Notes under the pieces: generated by a model
Told to the model about the DNA's origin: nothing
Seen by the model: the letters and a program-made list of their open reading frames with translations, nothing else
Database searches by the model: none
Translations under genes and position numbers: made by a program
Origin: Pteria penguin
Lineage: Eukaryota; Mollusca; Bivalvia; Pterioida; Pteriidae
Length of the DNA stretch: 64,000 bases
Assembly (NCBI GenBank): GCA_035048485.1
Contig: CM068587.1
Span: forward strand, 24,219,034-24,283,033
Direction of reading: 5' to 3'
In this document: piece by piece, positions 22,006 through 34,191 of the stretch
Layout: each line of letters starts with the position of its first letter
Numbering within the stretch: the stretch's first letter is position 1

Positions 22006-23610
22006 AAGCGAACTGGCGGGGCTCAATCGATAGCTAACTTGGTTCTAGGCCAAGAGGTTTCGTGTTCGAGTCCTGTGTTTGACTAGTTGGAATTCTGTAT
22101 TTGACTTGTTGGAATGCTGTCTTTGACTTGTTGAAGTCATATCTTTGACTCGTTTGAATCCAGTTTTTGACTCGTTTGAATCCTGTCTTTGACTCGTTTG
22201 AGTCCTGTCTTTAACTCGTTGGAGTCATATTTTTGACTCGTTGGAATCCTGTCTTTGACTCGTTTAAATCCTGCCTTTGACTTGTTGGAATCCTGTTTTT
22301 GACTCGTTGGAGTCCTGGACCAGTACCACTGCTTCAAACATACGATCATATTTTTTAATATAAAAGCGAACTAGCGGGGCTCAATCGATAGCTGTCTTGG
22401 TTCCGGGCCAAGAGGTTCCGTGTTCGAGTCCTGTGTTTGACTAGTTAGAATCCTGTCTTTGACTCGTTGGAATCCTGTTTTTGACTTGTTGCAATCCTGT
22501 CTTTGACTCGTTTGAGTCATATCTTTGGCTCGTTGGAATCCTGTGTACGACTTGTTGGAATCCTGTCTTTGACTCGTTGGAGTCATATCTTTGACTCGTT
22601 TGAATCCTGTCTTTGACTCGTTTGAATCCTGTCTTTGACTCGTCGGAGTCCCATCTTTGACTCGTTTGAATCCTGTCTTTGACTTGTTGGAGTCATAATT
22701 TTTACTCGTTGGAATCCTGTCTTTGACTCGTTTGAATCCTGCCTTTGACTTTTTGGAATCCTGTCTTTGACTCGTTGGAGTCCTGGACCGGTACCACTGT
22801 TTTAAACATACGATCATACTTTTTATATAAAAGCGAACTGGCAGGGCTCAATCGATAGCTGTCTTGGTTCCTGGCAAAGACGTTCCGTGTTCGAGTCCTG
22901 TCTTTGACTAGTTAGAATTCTCTCTTTGACTTGTTGGAATCCTGTCTTTGACTTGTTGCAATCCGATCTTTGACTCGGTGGAGTCATATCTTTGACTCGT
23001 TGGAGTCATATCTTTGACTCGTTTGAATCATATCTTTGACTCGTTTGAATCATGTCTTTGACTCGTTTGAATCATGTCTTTGACTCGTTTGAGTCCTGTC
23101 TTTGACTCGTTGGAATCCTGTCTTTGACTCGTTGGAATCCTGTCTTTGACTTGTTGCAATCCGATCTTTGACTCGGTGGAGTCATATCTTTGACTCGTTG
23201 GAGTCATATCTTTGACTCGTTTGAATCATATCTTTGACTCGTTTGAATCATGTCTTTGACTCGTTTGAATCATGTCTTTGACTCGTTTGAATCATATCTT
23301 TGACTCGTTTGAATCATGTCTTTGACTCGTTTGAATCATGTCTTTGACTCGTTTGAGTCCTGTCTTTGACTCGTTGGAATCCTGTCTTTGACTCGTTGGA
23401 GTCATATCTTTGACTCTTTGGAACCCTGTCTTTGACTCGTTTGAATCCTGTCTTTGACTCGTTGGAGTCATATCTTTGACTTTTTGGAATTTTGTCTATG
23501 ACTCATTTGAATCCTGCCTTTGAGTCGTTGGAATTCTGTATTTGACTCGTGGGAATCCTGTCTTTGACCCGTTGGAGTCATATCTTTGACTCGTTGGAAT
23601 CTATATATGG
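22006..23610. repeat. 22-bp minisatellite with three tRNA-like leaders
   Basis: Units read TTTGACTCGTTGGAATCCTG plus two bases, with subtypes (GAATCATGTC, GAGTCATATC). At about 22010, 22370 and 22838 the array is interrupted by a ~110-base leader: GTACCACTGCTTCAAACATA, then GGGGCTCAATCGATAGCT, CTTGGTTC and GGTTCCGTGTTCGAGTCCTG. The last resembles a tRNA T-arm (GTTCGAGTC). A longer duplicated block (about 22935-23095 versus 23120-23360) shows higher-order copying. Minus frames here are repeat artefacts. Confidence 0.85.
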
Positions 23611-24520
23611 AGATTGTATCAGGATATACATTTCCGTTATACAGTTATCTATTAAATTTTATTATTGTATGAGTGAAAGGAACAACAAACAAAACAAACA
23701 TGAATATAGGAGGAGGCAATGTGTCAAGTAAATGCTGTTACCGCTTATCTCTTATTTTTATGCCCCGCCATTCAAAATGATCGAGACATATAGTTTTACC
23801 CCTTTCCGTCCTTCCGTCATTATGAGAATCTAGAATCACCTCGAGTCCCAGATCGGAAGATATCAGTCGAGAGCTCAGTTGGGATTATGTCGAAGTATGT
23901 CGCCCGAGACTGATATCTTTAAATCTGGGACAAGAGATGATTCTAAATCTCATAATCCAAATTATTTCATTATATCAATTCAACACAATATTAAATCATA
24001 TTAAGTATCACATTATCATGAAAAATTACGTCATTTTCACTCAACTGTTTTAAGATGAAATGGTTGCCATGGCAACCCCCCCCCCCCCAAATCATAAAAA
24101 TGCCTCTTTTACACATCCTACATTGTTATCAAAAATTAATGTTAGAAAGACATTGTTTCTGTGATTAATATTAGCTAATAAAATTTATATGTCTCCAAAT
24201 TCGTTTCCATGGAAATATGATATAAATAGCCACTTTGTAAATCAATAGAAATTACACTTTGCAACATTTTAAGTAACTTGAGACATCTATATGTTGTCCT
24301 TTTGAAAGCATGGCAATTCTGCATGTTCAAATGTATACATAATACTGCACTGACATTTCCACATAAATTATGTTTCAGTTTGTTTGTGGATAAGAATCTA
24401 CTCAGTATCATAGGGACAAACAACATTTTCTCACCCCATCTCCCATTGTCGAACTTCCCACTTCACAGAGTTTAAACTGCATTTTAATTACATATCATAT
24501 TCTGTTTGTTAGTAATATTT
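23611..24520. other. AT-rich spacer
   Basis: No gene recognised. Around 23820-23945 two GAATCTAGAATCA-like segments face each other (GAGAATCTAGAATCACCTCG versus GATGATTCTAAATCTC), suggesting a decayed foldback. A C-run occurs at 24078-24090. Confidence 0.4.
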
Positions 24521-24658
<138 letters not shown>

Positions 24659-25105
24659 ACCCCCTTCGATCAACAGTCATTAAACACTATAATCAGTTGA
24701 CACCCATATACATCTATATGATGCATGCAACATTTTATAAGTGTGGACATCTACTCTGATGGATATAAAACAATAATTATAGGACATTGGTAATGACTGG
24801 CAGTTAATCTTGTCATGAATAATATTATTTTGTTTCTCTCTTTCTAAAATTTAATCTGTGACCAATATTATATATAAAAATAATTGAATGATGACAAATC
24901 ATTGTGTACGAGAATATTATCGCTTTGGTTATGAAGTTTGTCTCTACCAGTCAGAGACAATTAAATTGCTTTATATTTTACATGACTGTCTTATAATATA
25001 TCAAACATTTGCAGGAGTCATCACAAGTGTGCAATATGTCATCACATCGGAAATCAGTGCCAACATTTGACATTAGGTGTTATACACAAAATACCATGTT
25101 GAAAA
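24659..25105. other. AT-rich spacer
   Basis: No gene recognised. Confidence 0.4.
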
Positions 25106-26001
25106 TTTAAACAAGAACACGCTGAGGATGCTGAATTGTATTCATCGTTTTTAACATCGTTCAAACCAACACCGGAAATAATACATCAAATTAATGTAAA
25201 TACAATGGGTCAAAGTTCTAACAGTGATTGGCAAGCAATACAAGAAGGTCGTATCACTGCATCAAATTTTTATGCAGTTCACACCAAAGTCAGATCTGTT
25301 TACAAACTGCAAAGCAGTGCAGATAAAAAAACACTAGTGCATGTCCGCTTCTAGCTAGATTCCAGGTCCAATATTAAGCCACTCAAATATGGGCAAGAAA
25401 AATGGAACCCACAGCAAAGGAAGCTTTCAAAACTGTGTATTTAAAAGGTGATGAATGTGGTGTGTTCTTAGATAAAGATAGACCGTATTTGGCAGCATCA
25501 CCCGACTTACTTGTGCAATGTGTTTGCTGTGGGACTGGCTTATTGGAAATAAAATATCCCATAATTGCAAAGTGTGATAGCTGCCCTGCATTTTGTACAT
25601 GTATTTTCCCATCTTACATTCATGAAGGAGACGACTCACTACTTACTTTGAGAAATTTTTCATCTTATCATGGTCAGGTACAAGGAGAGATGGCTGTAAC
25701 AGGCCGTTCTTGGTGTGATTTCTTTGTGTATACTTGCAATGGTTTTATCTTGGAAAGAATTGTATTAGATGAAGAGTTTGTGTCAAATATGATTATTTCA
25801 CTAGAACACTTTTTTCAATCTTATATTGTTCCAGAGTTGTTCACAAGAACATTGCAAGAGAAAATGTCAGCCAATGACAACATGGAAGTAAATCATTTAG
25901 TCAATGTTCATTCTACTGAATCTGTTTATTTTTGTCCTTTGTGTCAGAATGTTGTCAAAGATGGAAAAAATGTACAATCATTTGGAGAACGTAGTATATG
26001 A
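25106..26001 (+). pseudogene. Broken YqaJ-type (lambda-exonuclease family) nuclease gene
   Basis: Two plus-strand frames together show the order of a YqaJ-type recombinase exonuclease. In 25106-25354: SNSDWQAIQEGRITASNF, the family's usual N-terminal helix. In 25402-26001: a PYLAASPDLLV segment, LLEIKYPI (the acidic-x-Lys catalytic strand, Glu-x-Lys), YHGQVQGEMAVTGRSWCDFF, and a Cys-rich end, CPLC. The two parts are separated by an in-frame TAG at 25352-25354 and a frame change near 25397. The family processes double-stranded DNA 5' ends; in invertebrate genomes such genes are often repeated and carried by mobile or virus-derived DNA. Repeat family R3 lies just downstream. It is probably inactive. 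An intron hiding the stop is less likely. Confidence 0.7.
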
Positions 26002-26228
26002 ATTCTAATACATGAAAATATTTTTAGAAGATATAGTATAAACTATTGATGTCCTCATAGAAATGCTTGATATGTATATGTATGTTTAATTTTATTTTTC
26101 CTGAAATAAATATTTTACTCACACTATATCTCAGAAAATCATTTACACGAAATGCAATGATGCGGGTTCGATTTCCAAGTTGAAACATTATAGAAGCTAT
26201 AATAATTTTTGACTTAACAAGCTCATTT

Positions 26229-26825
26229 TCAGTCATCAATTAAGTAAATCACTCTAAAACTAAGGAGTATCTCCCTCATGCATAGCTCTGTCCTTAGATA
26301 GATTCTTTGGTTCATTTTTCGGTCAGTTTAGCTCCAACACTGCTCTTCATATTTTCATATATTTTGAGAATTCCAATTATTCGGCTACGAGCATCACTAA
26401 GGAGACATAACTTGTCGAAATGCGCATATGGTGCACAAAATTAAAAGGTATATATGTTCTATATTCATTATAACCACTAGGCCGGTGTCACTGCTGGTGG
26501 ACTAATAGTCCCCGAGGGCATCATAAGTCTAGTTTTCAGTGCTTTTGTACTAACATGAAATATATACTTCAAATTTTCAGTCATCAACTAAGTAAATCAC
26601 TCTAAAACTAAGGAGTATCTCCCTCATGCATAGCTCTGTCCTTAGATAGATTCTTTTGTTCACTTTTCGGTCATTTTAGCTTCAACACTGCACTTCATAT
26701 TTTCATATATTTTGAGAATTCCAACCATTCGGCTACGAACATCACTGAAGAGACATAACTTGTCGAAATGCGCATATGGTGCACAAAATTAAAAGGTATA
26801 TATGTTCTATATTCATTTCTATTCT
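26229..26825. repeat. Interspersed repeat R3, two copies in direct order
   Basis: Two ~240-base near-identical blocks (from about 26229 and 26577) start TTTCAGTCATCAA and run through AACTAAGGAGTATCTCCCTC and CTTGTCGAAATGCGCATATG. Between them lies CCCCGAGGGCATCATAAGTC. The same family is inverted at 40500-40765 and a fragment is at 48690-48745. Confidence 0.8.
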
Positions 26826-27361
26826 CTGTAGCTTTTTAATTTCACTTAATTGTGCAGAATTTACATGTGTATTATATGCATCTACAGATTGTGTAATATC
26901 TGAAACACTGGAATAGCTATGATCAGCAATTCATGTAAGAGTTATAGGTTATTGACTGAATACGACGAAATATGACCGCCCGAGGTCTTTGAGCGGTAAA
27001 GCGGTCCGAGCTAGCGAGGGTTTGATGTTTGATTTTGTATGGAAGTGTATGCAATTTTCGACTCGTATTTAAAATTAATTGGGAACCGCGAATATTTCAT
27101 GAAACATATTGCTGTATAGTGTATGAATATCTGACTACGTTCAATAACGAGATCTGATACCCGGACGGTGGAGATAGAAATGTCTTGGAGTAGTCGCTGT
27201 ATAAGAAAAGATATTCGTAATTTCATTTATCATCATTTAATAAGATATATATTCAGATATACAAAACGACAGAATATAATCATAGCTGAAAAGAATATTT
27301 GTACAAATGATTTTTGTCAAATATATTAATATAAATGTTCGATTATTTCACGGCATATTGA
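26826..27361. other. 3' flank of gene 4
   Basis: AT-rich. A weak tRNA-like stretch lies at about 26966-27025 (GACCGCCCGAGGTCTTTGAG). No gene recognised. Confidence 0.4.
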
Positions 27362-27874
27362 CTACTTCTTTCCAAATACTTGGTTTACCCAAAATTGTGG
27401 ATTTTCCCATGAGGTCGTTTGTTGATTTGCCCAGTTTCTATCATTTGTTGATAACCCACTACTGAATTGTTGATTATTGAAATCATTATTATTCCCTGAG
27501 AGGAAATTCGCTGTACGAACTGCCTGCTCTCCTATCTGTCGAACATAAAGAGGAGGTCCATTATTAGACTGATAGAGTGACTGGAACCCACTAATTCCTC
27601 CTCCTATTGCTGGCATCCCCATGTACGACTGAATCCCTCCCATCATACCCCAATTCTGAGCAGCTCCAATGGATGAAAACGGGTCAAATGAGCCGAACGA
27701 AAACATTGACGGTGTATCCATAATCTTCAGAGGGGGCGCCACCCCTGTTCCTCCAAGCACATCTCGATCTTGGAATGGATTCAGGTCGTTGAAGCGAAAA
27801 CCTTGGCACTTCCCGCAGATGATGTAGTTACAGGCAATGAGTGCTGCTAACAAGATGGTTCGTGGTATACGCAT
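27362..27874 (-). CDS. Gene 4: secreted Gly/Met/Asn/Gln protein, possible gene 3 relative
   Basis: A 170-residue protein. Residues 1-23 form a signal peptide (core ILLAALIACNYIICG), with likely cleavage before QGFRFNDLNPF. The middle (50-115) carries MFSFGSFDPFSSIGAAQ and GMMGGIQSYMGMPAIGGGIS. The end (125-170) is Asn/Gln-rich with spaced Trp: NNNDFNNQQF, DRNWANQQ, SWENPQFWVNQVFGKK. The chain after the signal has no Cys. The order (Phe/Ser stretch, Gly/Met stretch, Asn-rich end with Trp) mirrors gene 3 without its amplified repeats, so the two may be diverged duplicates; similarity is by pattern only. The ATG follows acceptor TATCATTTTAG by seven bases. Single coding exon. No confident poly(A) signal was found. 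Confidence 0.75.
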   Translation of the reverse strand: MRIPRTILLAALIACNYIICGKCQGFRFNDLNPFQDRDVLGGTGVAPPLKIMDTPSMFSFGSFDPFSSIGAAQNWGMMGGIQSYMGMPAIGGGISGFQSLYQSNNGPPLYVRQIGEQAVRTANFLSGNNNDFNNQQFSSGLSTNDRNWANQQTTSWENPQFWVNQVFGKK

Positions 27875-28109
27875 TTTAAATCTAAAATGATATCATGAAG
27901 TCTTGTTAAGCGTAACATGAGAAAGAATGAGTTCACTAGTTAATAGATGTTATGTATATCATTTATATTATTTATGAAAGAAATTCTGGTCTAGGTTGAA
28001 ACAACAACAACAAGGACGACGACGACGACGACAACAACAAAAACGAAAGGTAATCATTTTCACTTCTTTAAACTGAAAAAAAAAAATAAATAAAATCAAA
28101 GTGTGCCAA
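27875..28109. other. Upstream flank of gene 4, acceptor and (AAC/GAC)n tract
   Basis: The minus-strand acceptor ends at 27882. A CAACAACAACAA and GACGACGACGAC microsatellite lies at about 27999-28040. The first exon of gene 4 must be further upstream. Confidence 0.5.
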
Positions 28110-30240
28110 GAAATGAATGTGTTTTGCCACAGTAGGTTTATTTCACTAACATAGTGGAGGCCAGAATGTTATGGTAGAGGACAACACCGCGCCATGATTA
28201 CTTCACCACTACAGTGGAGGACAGTGTATAGTAGTGAAGGATAACACCGCCCTTGGTTTATTTCTTTTATCTAGTGGAGACTAATGTTTAACGGTGGAAG
28301 ATAACACCGCCCTTGGATTGTTTCATCAATAAATTGGAGGCCAGTATTTAGTAATGTAGGATGAGTGGAGTCCAGTATTTAGTGGTGGAGGATAACACCA
28401 CCCTAGGATTGTTTCACCAATAAAGTGGAGACCAGTATTTAGTGGTGGAGGATGAGTGGAGTCCAGTATTTAATGGTGGAGGATAACACCACCCTAGGAT
28501 TGTTTCACCAATAAAGTAGAGGCCAGTATTTAGTGGTGGAGGATGAATATAGTCCAGTATTTAGTGGTGGATGATAACACCACCCTAGGATTGTTTCACC
28601 AATAAAGTGAAGGCCAGTATTTAGTGGTGGAGGATGAGTGGAGTCCAGTATTTAATGGTGGATGATAACACCACCCTAGGATTGTTTCACCAATAAAGTG
28701 AAGGCCAGTATTTAGTGGTAGAGGATGAGTGGAGTCCAGTATTTAGTGGTAGATGATAACATCACCCTAGGATTGTTTCACCAATAAAGTGAAGGCCAGT
28801 ATTAAGTGGTGGAGGATGAGTGGAGTCCAGTATTTAATGGTGGATGATAACACCACCCTAGGATTGTTTCACCAATAAAGTGAAGGCCAGTATTTAGTGG
28901 TGGAGGATGAGTGGAGTCCAGTGTTTAGTGGTGGATGATAACACCACCCTAGGATTGTTTCACCAATAAAGTGGAGGCCAGTATTTAGTGGTGGAGGATG
29001 AGTGGAGTCCAGTATTTAGTGGTGGATGATAACACCACTCTAGGTTTGTTTCACCAATAAAGTGGAGGCCAGTATTTAGTGGTGGAGGATGAGTGGAGTC
29101 CAGTATTTAGTGGTGGAGGATAACACCACCCTAGGATTGTTTCACCAATAAAGTGGAGGCCAGTATTTAGTGGTGGAGGATGAGTGGAGTCCAGTATTTA
29201 GTGGTGGAGGATAACACCACCCTAGGATTGTTTCACCAATAAAGTGGAGGCCAGTATTTAGTGGTGGAGGATGAGTGGAGTCCAGTATTTAGTGATGGAA
29301 GATAACACCACCCTAGGATTGTTTCACCAATAAAGTGGAGGCCAGTATTTAGTGGTGGAGGATGAGTGGAGTCCAGTATTTAGTGGTGGAAGATAACACC
29401 ACCCTAGGATTGTTTCACCAATAAAGTGGAGGCCAGTATTTAGTGGTGGAGGATGAGTGGAGTCCAGTATTTAGTGGTGGAGGATAACACCACCCTAGGA
29501 TTGTTTCACCAATAAAGTGGAGGCCAGTATTTAGTGGTGGAGGATGAGTGGAGTCCAGTGTTTAGTGGTGGAGGATAACACCACCCTAGGATTGTTTCAC
29601 CAATAAAGTGAAGGCCAGTATTTAGTGGTGGAGGATGAGTGGAGTCCAGTGTTTAGTGGTGGAGGATAACACCACCCTAGGATTGTTTCACCAATAAAGT
29701 GGAGGCCAGTATTTAGTGGTGGAGGATGAGTGGAGTCCAGTGTTTAGTGGTGGAAGATAACACCACCCTAGGATTGTTTCACCAATAAAGTGGAGGCCAG
29801 TATTTAGTGGTGGAGGATGAGTGGAGTCCAGTATTTAGTGGTGGAAGATAACACCACCCTAGGATTGTTTCACCAATAAAGTGGAGGCCAGTATTAAGTG
29901 GTGGAGGATGAGTGGAGTCCAGTATTTAGTGGTGGAGGATAACACCACCCTAGGATTGTTTCACCAATAAAGTGGAGGCCAGTATTAAGTGGTGGAGGAT
30001 GAGTGGAGTCCAGTATTTAGTGGTGGAGGATAACACCACCCTAGGATTGTTTCACCAATAAAGTGGAGGCCAGTATTTAGTGGTGGAGGATGACACCAGT
30101 CTAGAGTTATTTCACCAATAAAGTGTAGGCCAGTATTTAGTGGTGGAGGATGACACCAGTCTAGAGTTATTTCACCAATAAAGTGTAGGCCAGTATTCCC
30201 TGAGGGAGGACAACACCACCTTGTGATAACAGCAATAAAG
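28110..30240. repeat. 91-bp satellite, ~23 units
   Basis: Each 91-base unit has TTTCACCAATAAAGTGGAGG, two copies of CCAGTATTTAGTGGTGGAGG about 38 bases apart, and GATAACACCACCCTAGGATT. Central units are nearly identical. The edges (28110-28400, 30070-30240) are diverged and partly lack the second half, as expected of an array that renews from its centre. Every full unit holds AATAAA on the plus strand. The minus frame at 29985-30278 is an artefact. Confidence 0.95.
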
Positions 30241-31916
30241 TGAAAGCCCCGGAGATAAGCACCCATCTTGGCAAGCACACTGTAAGGTGACCCAATACGG
30301 AGTATCGCAACTACTAAAATCCGTCACGGTTTGCAATTAGTCACCTACCAAATCCATTGTTCTCGATGTGAGCACTTTATGTGGGCAACTTACTTCATTA
30401 TTATATGACGTCATAACAATCACAAAGTGCGCGTGTATGTTGAAGTAATTTTTAGTGCCTAAACCGGGATTCGAAACTAGTATAGCAGAGAACAATAATA
30501 ACAATATTAAGTTTAACCACTGGTAAGAGTTTTGAACAACCAACCCATGGCAGGTAACTTTAGTAAATGTGATGAATGTAAGTGATTTACTATCCATTTT
30601 AATAGACTATATGTCTTACATCAAATGACATAGAACCATTTTTGAAATAAACCCCGAAAAATATAGGTTAAATTTTTTACCTTAAGTTTGGTATCTCCTC
30701 GTTACTTAAGTATCAGTAGATTAATGAATTTCTCAGTTTTCATATCTATCTTATAAAGTGCATAACTAACTCTCCTATAGGCCCCACAGGGTATATAGTT
30801 TGACCCTGCTGGCCTTTGACGTCACTATGATCAGCGGTCATCCCCGGCGCCAAATCTTCTCTCTGCCTTCATAAATTTATCGGGAAATTGTAAATCATCT
30901 GGAGTGTCAATACAAGTTCATCCACACCTCCATCAAGTATAAGGTGACCACTGGAAATGTATCCTAGGTTATATTGCTCAGTTAAAAGTGGTGGGATTGA
31001 TTAATTAGAAATCTTGCTTCATTTTCCAGTATTCTTTCACGAGAGACATTTAATGAATATGCATGTAATGAATTAGAATTGTAGAATTCTTATATTATCA
31101 AAAAATTGTGATGTTCCCAAAACAGAAATTGGAAACAGCCCAATGCATGGTGTAAAGTAAAAGCCCATTTCAAACTGAGCTCAGATTGATTTCCTGTATG
31201 TAGCAGATGTAAGTTATGTATGTATAATACTACAAGCATAGGGTATACCATCCTCCTTCCTACTGTATGGTTGCGGTCCCTACCGTCAACGAATTCTCTC
31301 AGTTAAATAGATTTTAAAGTCAGAGTTCAAGTTAAGACATGTCAATTCATTTATTTTCACTTTGTCGCAACTGTTCCTGTCAAAAACACCTCCTCGAATA
31401 TATACACTAGTTTCGAATAATAACAGAAAAATATATTTAGACAGGAACTTTTTAAAACAATGAGCTATATAAGGCGGGTAACAATGTCAAAGTGAACGAA
31501 TCCATTATGAGAGGAGTGTTAGTTCCATGCAAATAAAAAATTCGATCCTGATTATTTTCTTTTTATTGTCGTTGAGTTGAGAACACTGCAATCATTGATT
31601 GATTGTTATTTTACGTCATGTCAATAATATTTCAAGTTGATGTATATTAAGCAGCAAGAGGTTACGCCTTTGAAAACTTTCATCTCTCTCCTTTTTAAAT
31701 CAACGTCGACCGTTCCAGATGACGTCATAGTGCGCGTGACGTTTACTTTGTAAAATTTACTATAGAAAAGATCCTATCTTAATTTCAAATCCTCCATAAT
31801 TCCGTTATTTATACATTTCTTTTTGCGAAAATATGCCGAGGAGTTACGACAAAATAGATTTGAAAGATTATAATAACAGTTTACTCCATTTGTATTCATT
31901 TGTTGAAATATTAATA
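30241..31916. other. AT-rich spacer with promoter-like sites
   Basis: No gene recognised. On the minus strand TATAATAA (about 30404-30397), next to the CRE palindrome TGACGTCA (about 30407-30414), is followed by ACAATGGATTTG|GTAGGT near 30330. This could be a first exon of gene 4 that jumps the satellite, but the donor is weak. On the plus strand TATATAAGGCGGG near 31468 is TATA-like without a gene after it. Confidence 0.35.
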
Positions 31917-32190
31917 AAGCCGGCGTGGCCTAGTGGTATCGCGCCGGACTCCTGATCAGGAGGCCGAGGTTCGAGTCCCGCTCTGGTCATGCCGGTGTCC
32001 TATCTTTCGGATGAGGCAGTACAAACCAAGGCCCCGTGTCATGGTATGCATGGCACGTTAAAGATCCCTCACTGCTTCGGGTGGGTCCGTTGTAAAGGTC
32101 AAATTGGTATGCCCCGCATCAGGCAGATGCCGTCACCATATACGTGAAATATTCGTGGTATGACGTAAAACAAAAATCAATCAATGAACA
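31917..32190 (+). mobile_element. tRNA-derived SINE, family A, best-preserved copy
   Basis: The head GCCGGCGTGGCCTAGTGGTA holds an A box, and GGTTCGAGTCCC is a B box. The body runs through GGTGTCCTATCTTTCGGATG, GGCACGTTAAAGATCCCTCA, CTGCTTCGGGTGGGTCCG, GGCAGATGCCGTCACCATAT, and ends ACGTAAAACAAAAATCAATC. The acceptor ends of the head do not pair, so it is not a working tRNA gene. The head would be the internal RNA polymerase III promoter. Confidence 0.85.
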
Positions 32191-33094
32191 ATGAAATATT
32201 AATAAAATTCGTTGATTGGAGGGACCATGCCTAAACAGTAACCCTTAAACTTATAGCAGGTAAATGTAAAAAAATAATAGATATGTTATAATAATAGATT
32301 ATAATAATACAATGAAATGTTGTATTATTGAAGACACTGCGTGTCATAATTTTGGATCGTGTGTCTTTACACATGTTTCCGGTGTGGTCTCTCAATATTT
32401 GGAATTGGCAATTTCCTGTTTCCGGTCTCTGAATATTAGTTATGTTGCGCTGTTGTATAATGTAGTTCCCCACGAATCACGTGACAATTATATGAGTAAT
32501 AGATATGTATACTTATAGTGAATTATGTGCACAATATCACGTACAGATGGTTGTTTATTTGAAAGACATGTTTTTGAAACTACAGGGCGAGAATACGATA
32601 CATGTAGAAACTGACCACTGTTGTATCACATTACGTTTCCTATCATATAACACCTAGCACCATCTTCGGTTACCCACAGTTATTTGGTTAACCTGCTTAT
32701 GCGAAGGTTAACAAGATGAGATAGATGTGGGTAGCCAACATATCTACTGTATTTATAAAGAACTGATTGTCTTATTTCATTATTATTCAACATGTCCTCC
32801 AGTGATTGAAGATACTTTGAACTATCTGATTATGCTGGCTGGTTTGAACTTTTCATTTGTATTATCCCATTTCATCATAGTTGGTCCAAAAACTTTTTTG
32901 AATAGTTTGATTGATTGGACTTTGTTTTACGTCACACCAAGATTATTGCACTTTGTATGCAACTAGATAGTATATTTACCAACACTGTAAGAATAGTAAT
33001 GTAAAGACCGTGTAGCTACGATGTAAACAATCCACAAAAATTGTGAATACAACACGTTAGCAAGTATGATACATGTTACCTATACTATCACTAT
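32191..33094. other. AT-rich spacer with SINE fragment
   Basis: A piece reading TTGATTGATTGGACTTTGTT and TTTACGTCACACCA (about 32905-32940) is the tail of an inverted family A SINE. No gene recognised. Confidence 0.45.
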
Positions 33095-33635
33095 CATAAT
33101 AATCAAACAATGATTTACCCACGCCTGTTCATTATAGTCAAACAATAATTTACCTACACCTGTTCATTATAATCAAACAATGATTTACCTACACCTGTTC
33201 ATTATAATCAAACAATGATTTACCCACACCTGTTCATTATAATCAAACAATGATTTACCTACACCTGTTCATTATAATCAAACAATGATTTACCCACACC
33301 TGTTCACTATAATCAAACAATGATTTACCCATACCTGTTCATTATAATCAAACAATGATTTACCCATACCTGTTCATTATAATCAAACAATGATTTACCC
33401 ATACCTGTTCATTATAATCAAACAATGATTTACCCACACCTGTTCACTATAATCAAACAATGATTTACCCATACCTGTTCACTATAATCAAACAATAATT
33501 TACCCACACCTGTTCACTATAATCAAACAATAATTTACCCACACCTGTTCACTATAACCAAACAATGATTTATCCATACCTGTTCACTATAATCAAACAA
33601 TGATTTACCCACACCTGTTCACTATAATCATTCAT
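33095..33635. repeat. 35-bp minisatellite (~15 units)
   Basis: Units contain AATCAAACAATGATTTACCC and ACACCTGTTCATTAT with few substitutions (CAC/TAC, ATT/ACT). Confidence 0.93.
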
Positions 33636-34191
33636 TATGGGTTTAGGAAAGGTAACTCGTACATATAAAAATTGTAAATCATAAGCTTTTATATTTGACA
33701 TACATAGAATTATCATCTGCTCGGTGTGGTACACAGAAAACAAAACCTTTACAACAATTTACCTGAAGAATTAAGGGATTTTTACGACACCTGTGTCTAC
33801 CTTGCCAAAGAAACTCGTCTATTACTATTTTAGATGAAGGACAGTACACCAATGAGACTCGAACCAAGTATCCATTGACTCTACTTTCCACGATAAGAAC
33901 AGTTTCAATTGTATACTTATATGTTTAAAGAAGTACTCTAGCAGGAGAAAAAATTGATATGATAACAATAGAAGAGTGTGAAAGCAATTGGCGAGTCACT
34001 GGAGGCGTTCGAACCAAGAACACCTCCGCTGCGACCATTAGCACGCTAAATAACTATTGAACTTACTCGGTTCTCAAAAGTTTAAAAGGCTCACTCAAAG
34101 AAAACGTAACCAAAAAACCAAATAGATTTTAATGATTGGAAAAGTTTGTGCCTCTTTCCATAATGCAATTTTCCAGCAGAAATTACATTGG
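33636..34191. other. Spacer with tRNA-like fragment
   Basis: Around 33995-34060 GAGGCGTTCGAACCAAGAAC resembles an inverted T-arm of a decayed SINE head. No gene recognised. Confidence 0.35.

Noticed and set aside
22137..22817. Ser/Lys/Asp repeat frames on the minus strand
   Set aside because: Translation of the 22-bp array; frame is kept only because unit variants balance out.
31917..31990. Functional tRNA gene
   Set aside because: It is the head of a repeated SINE with three other copies in the window; the acceptor stem is not complementary.
33095..33635. CRISPR array
   Set aside because: Direct repeats with no unique spacers; a 35-bp minisatellite in a eukaryotic genome.
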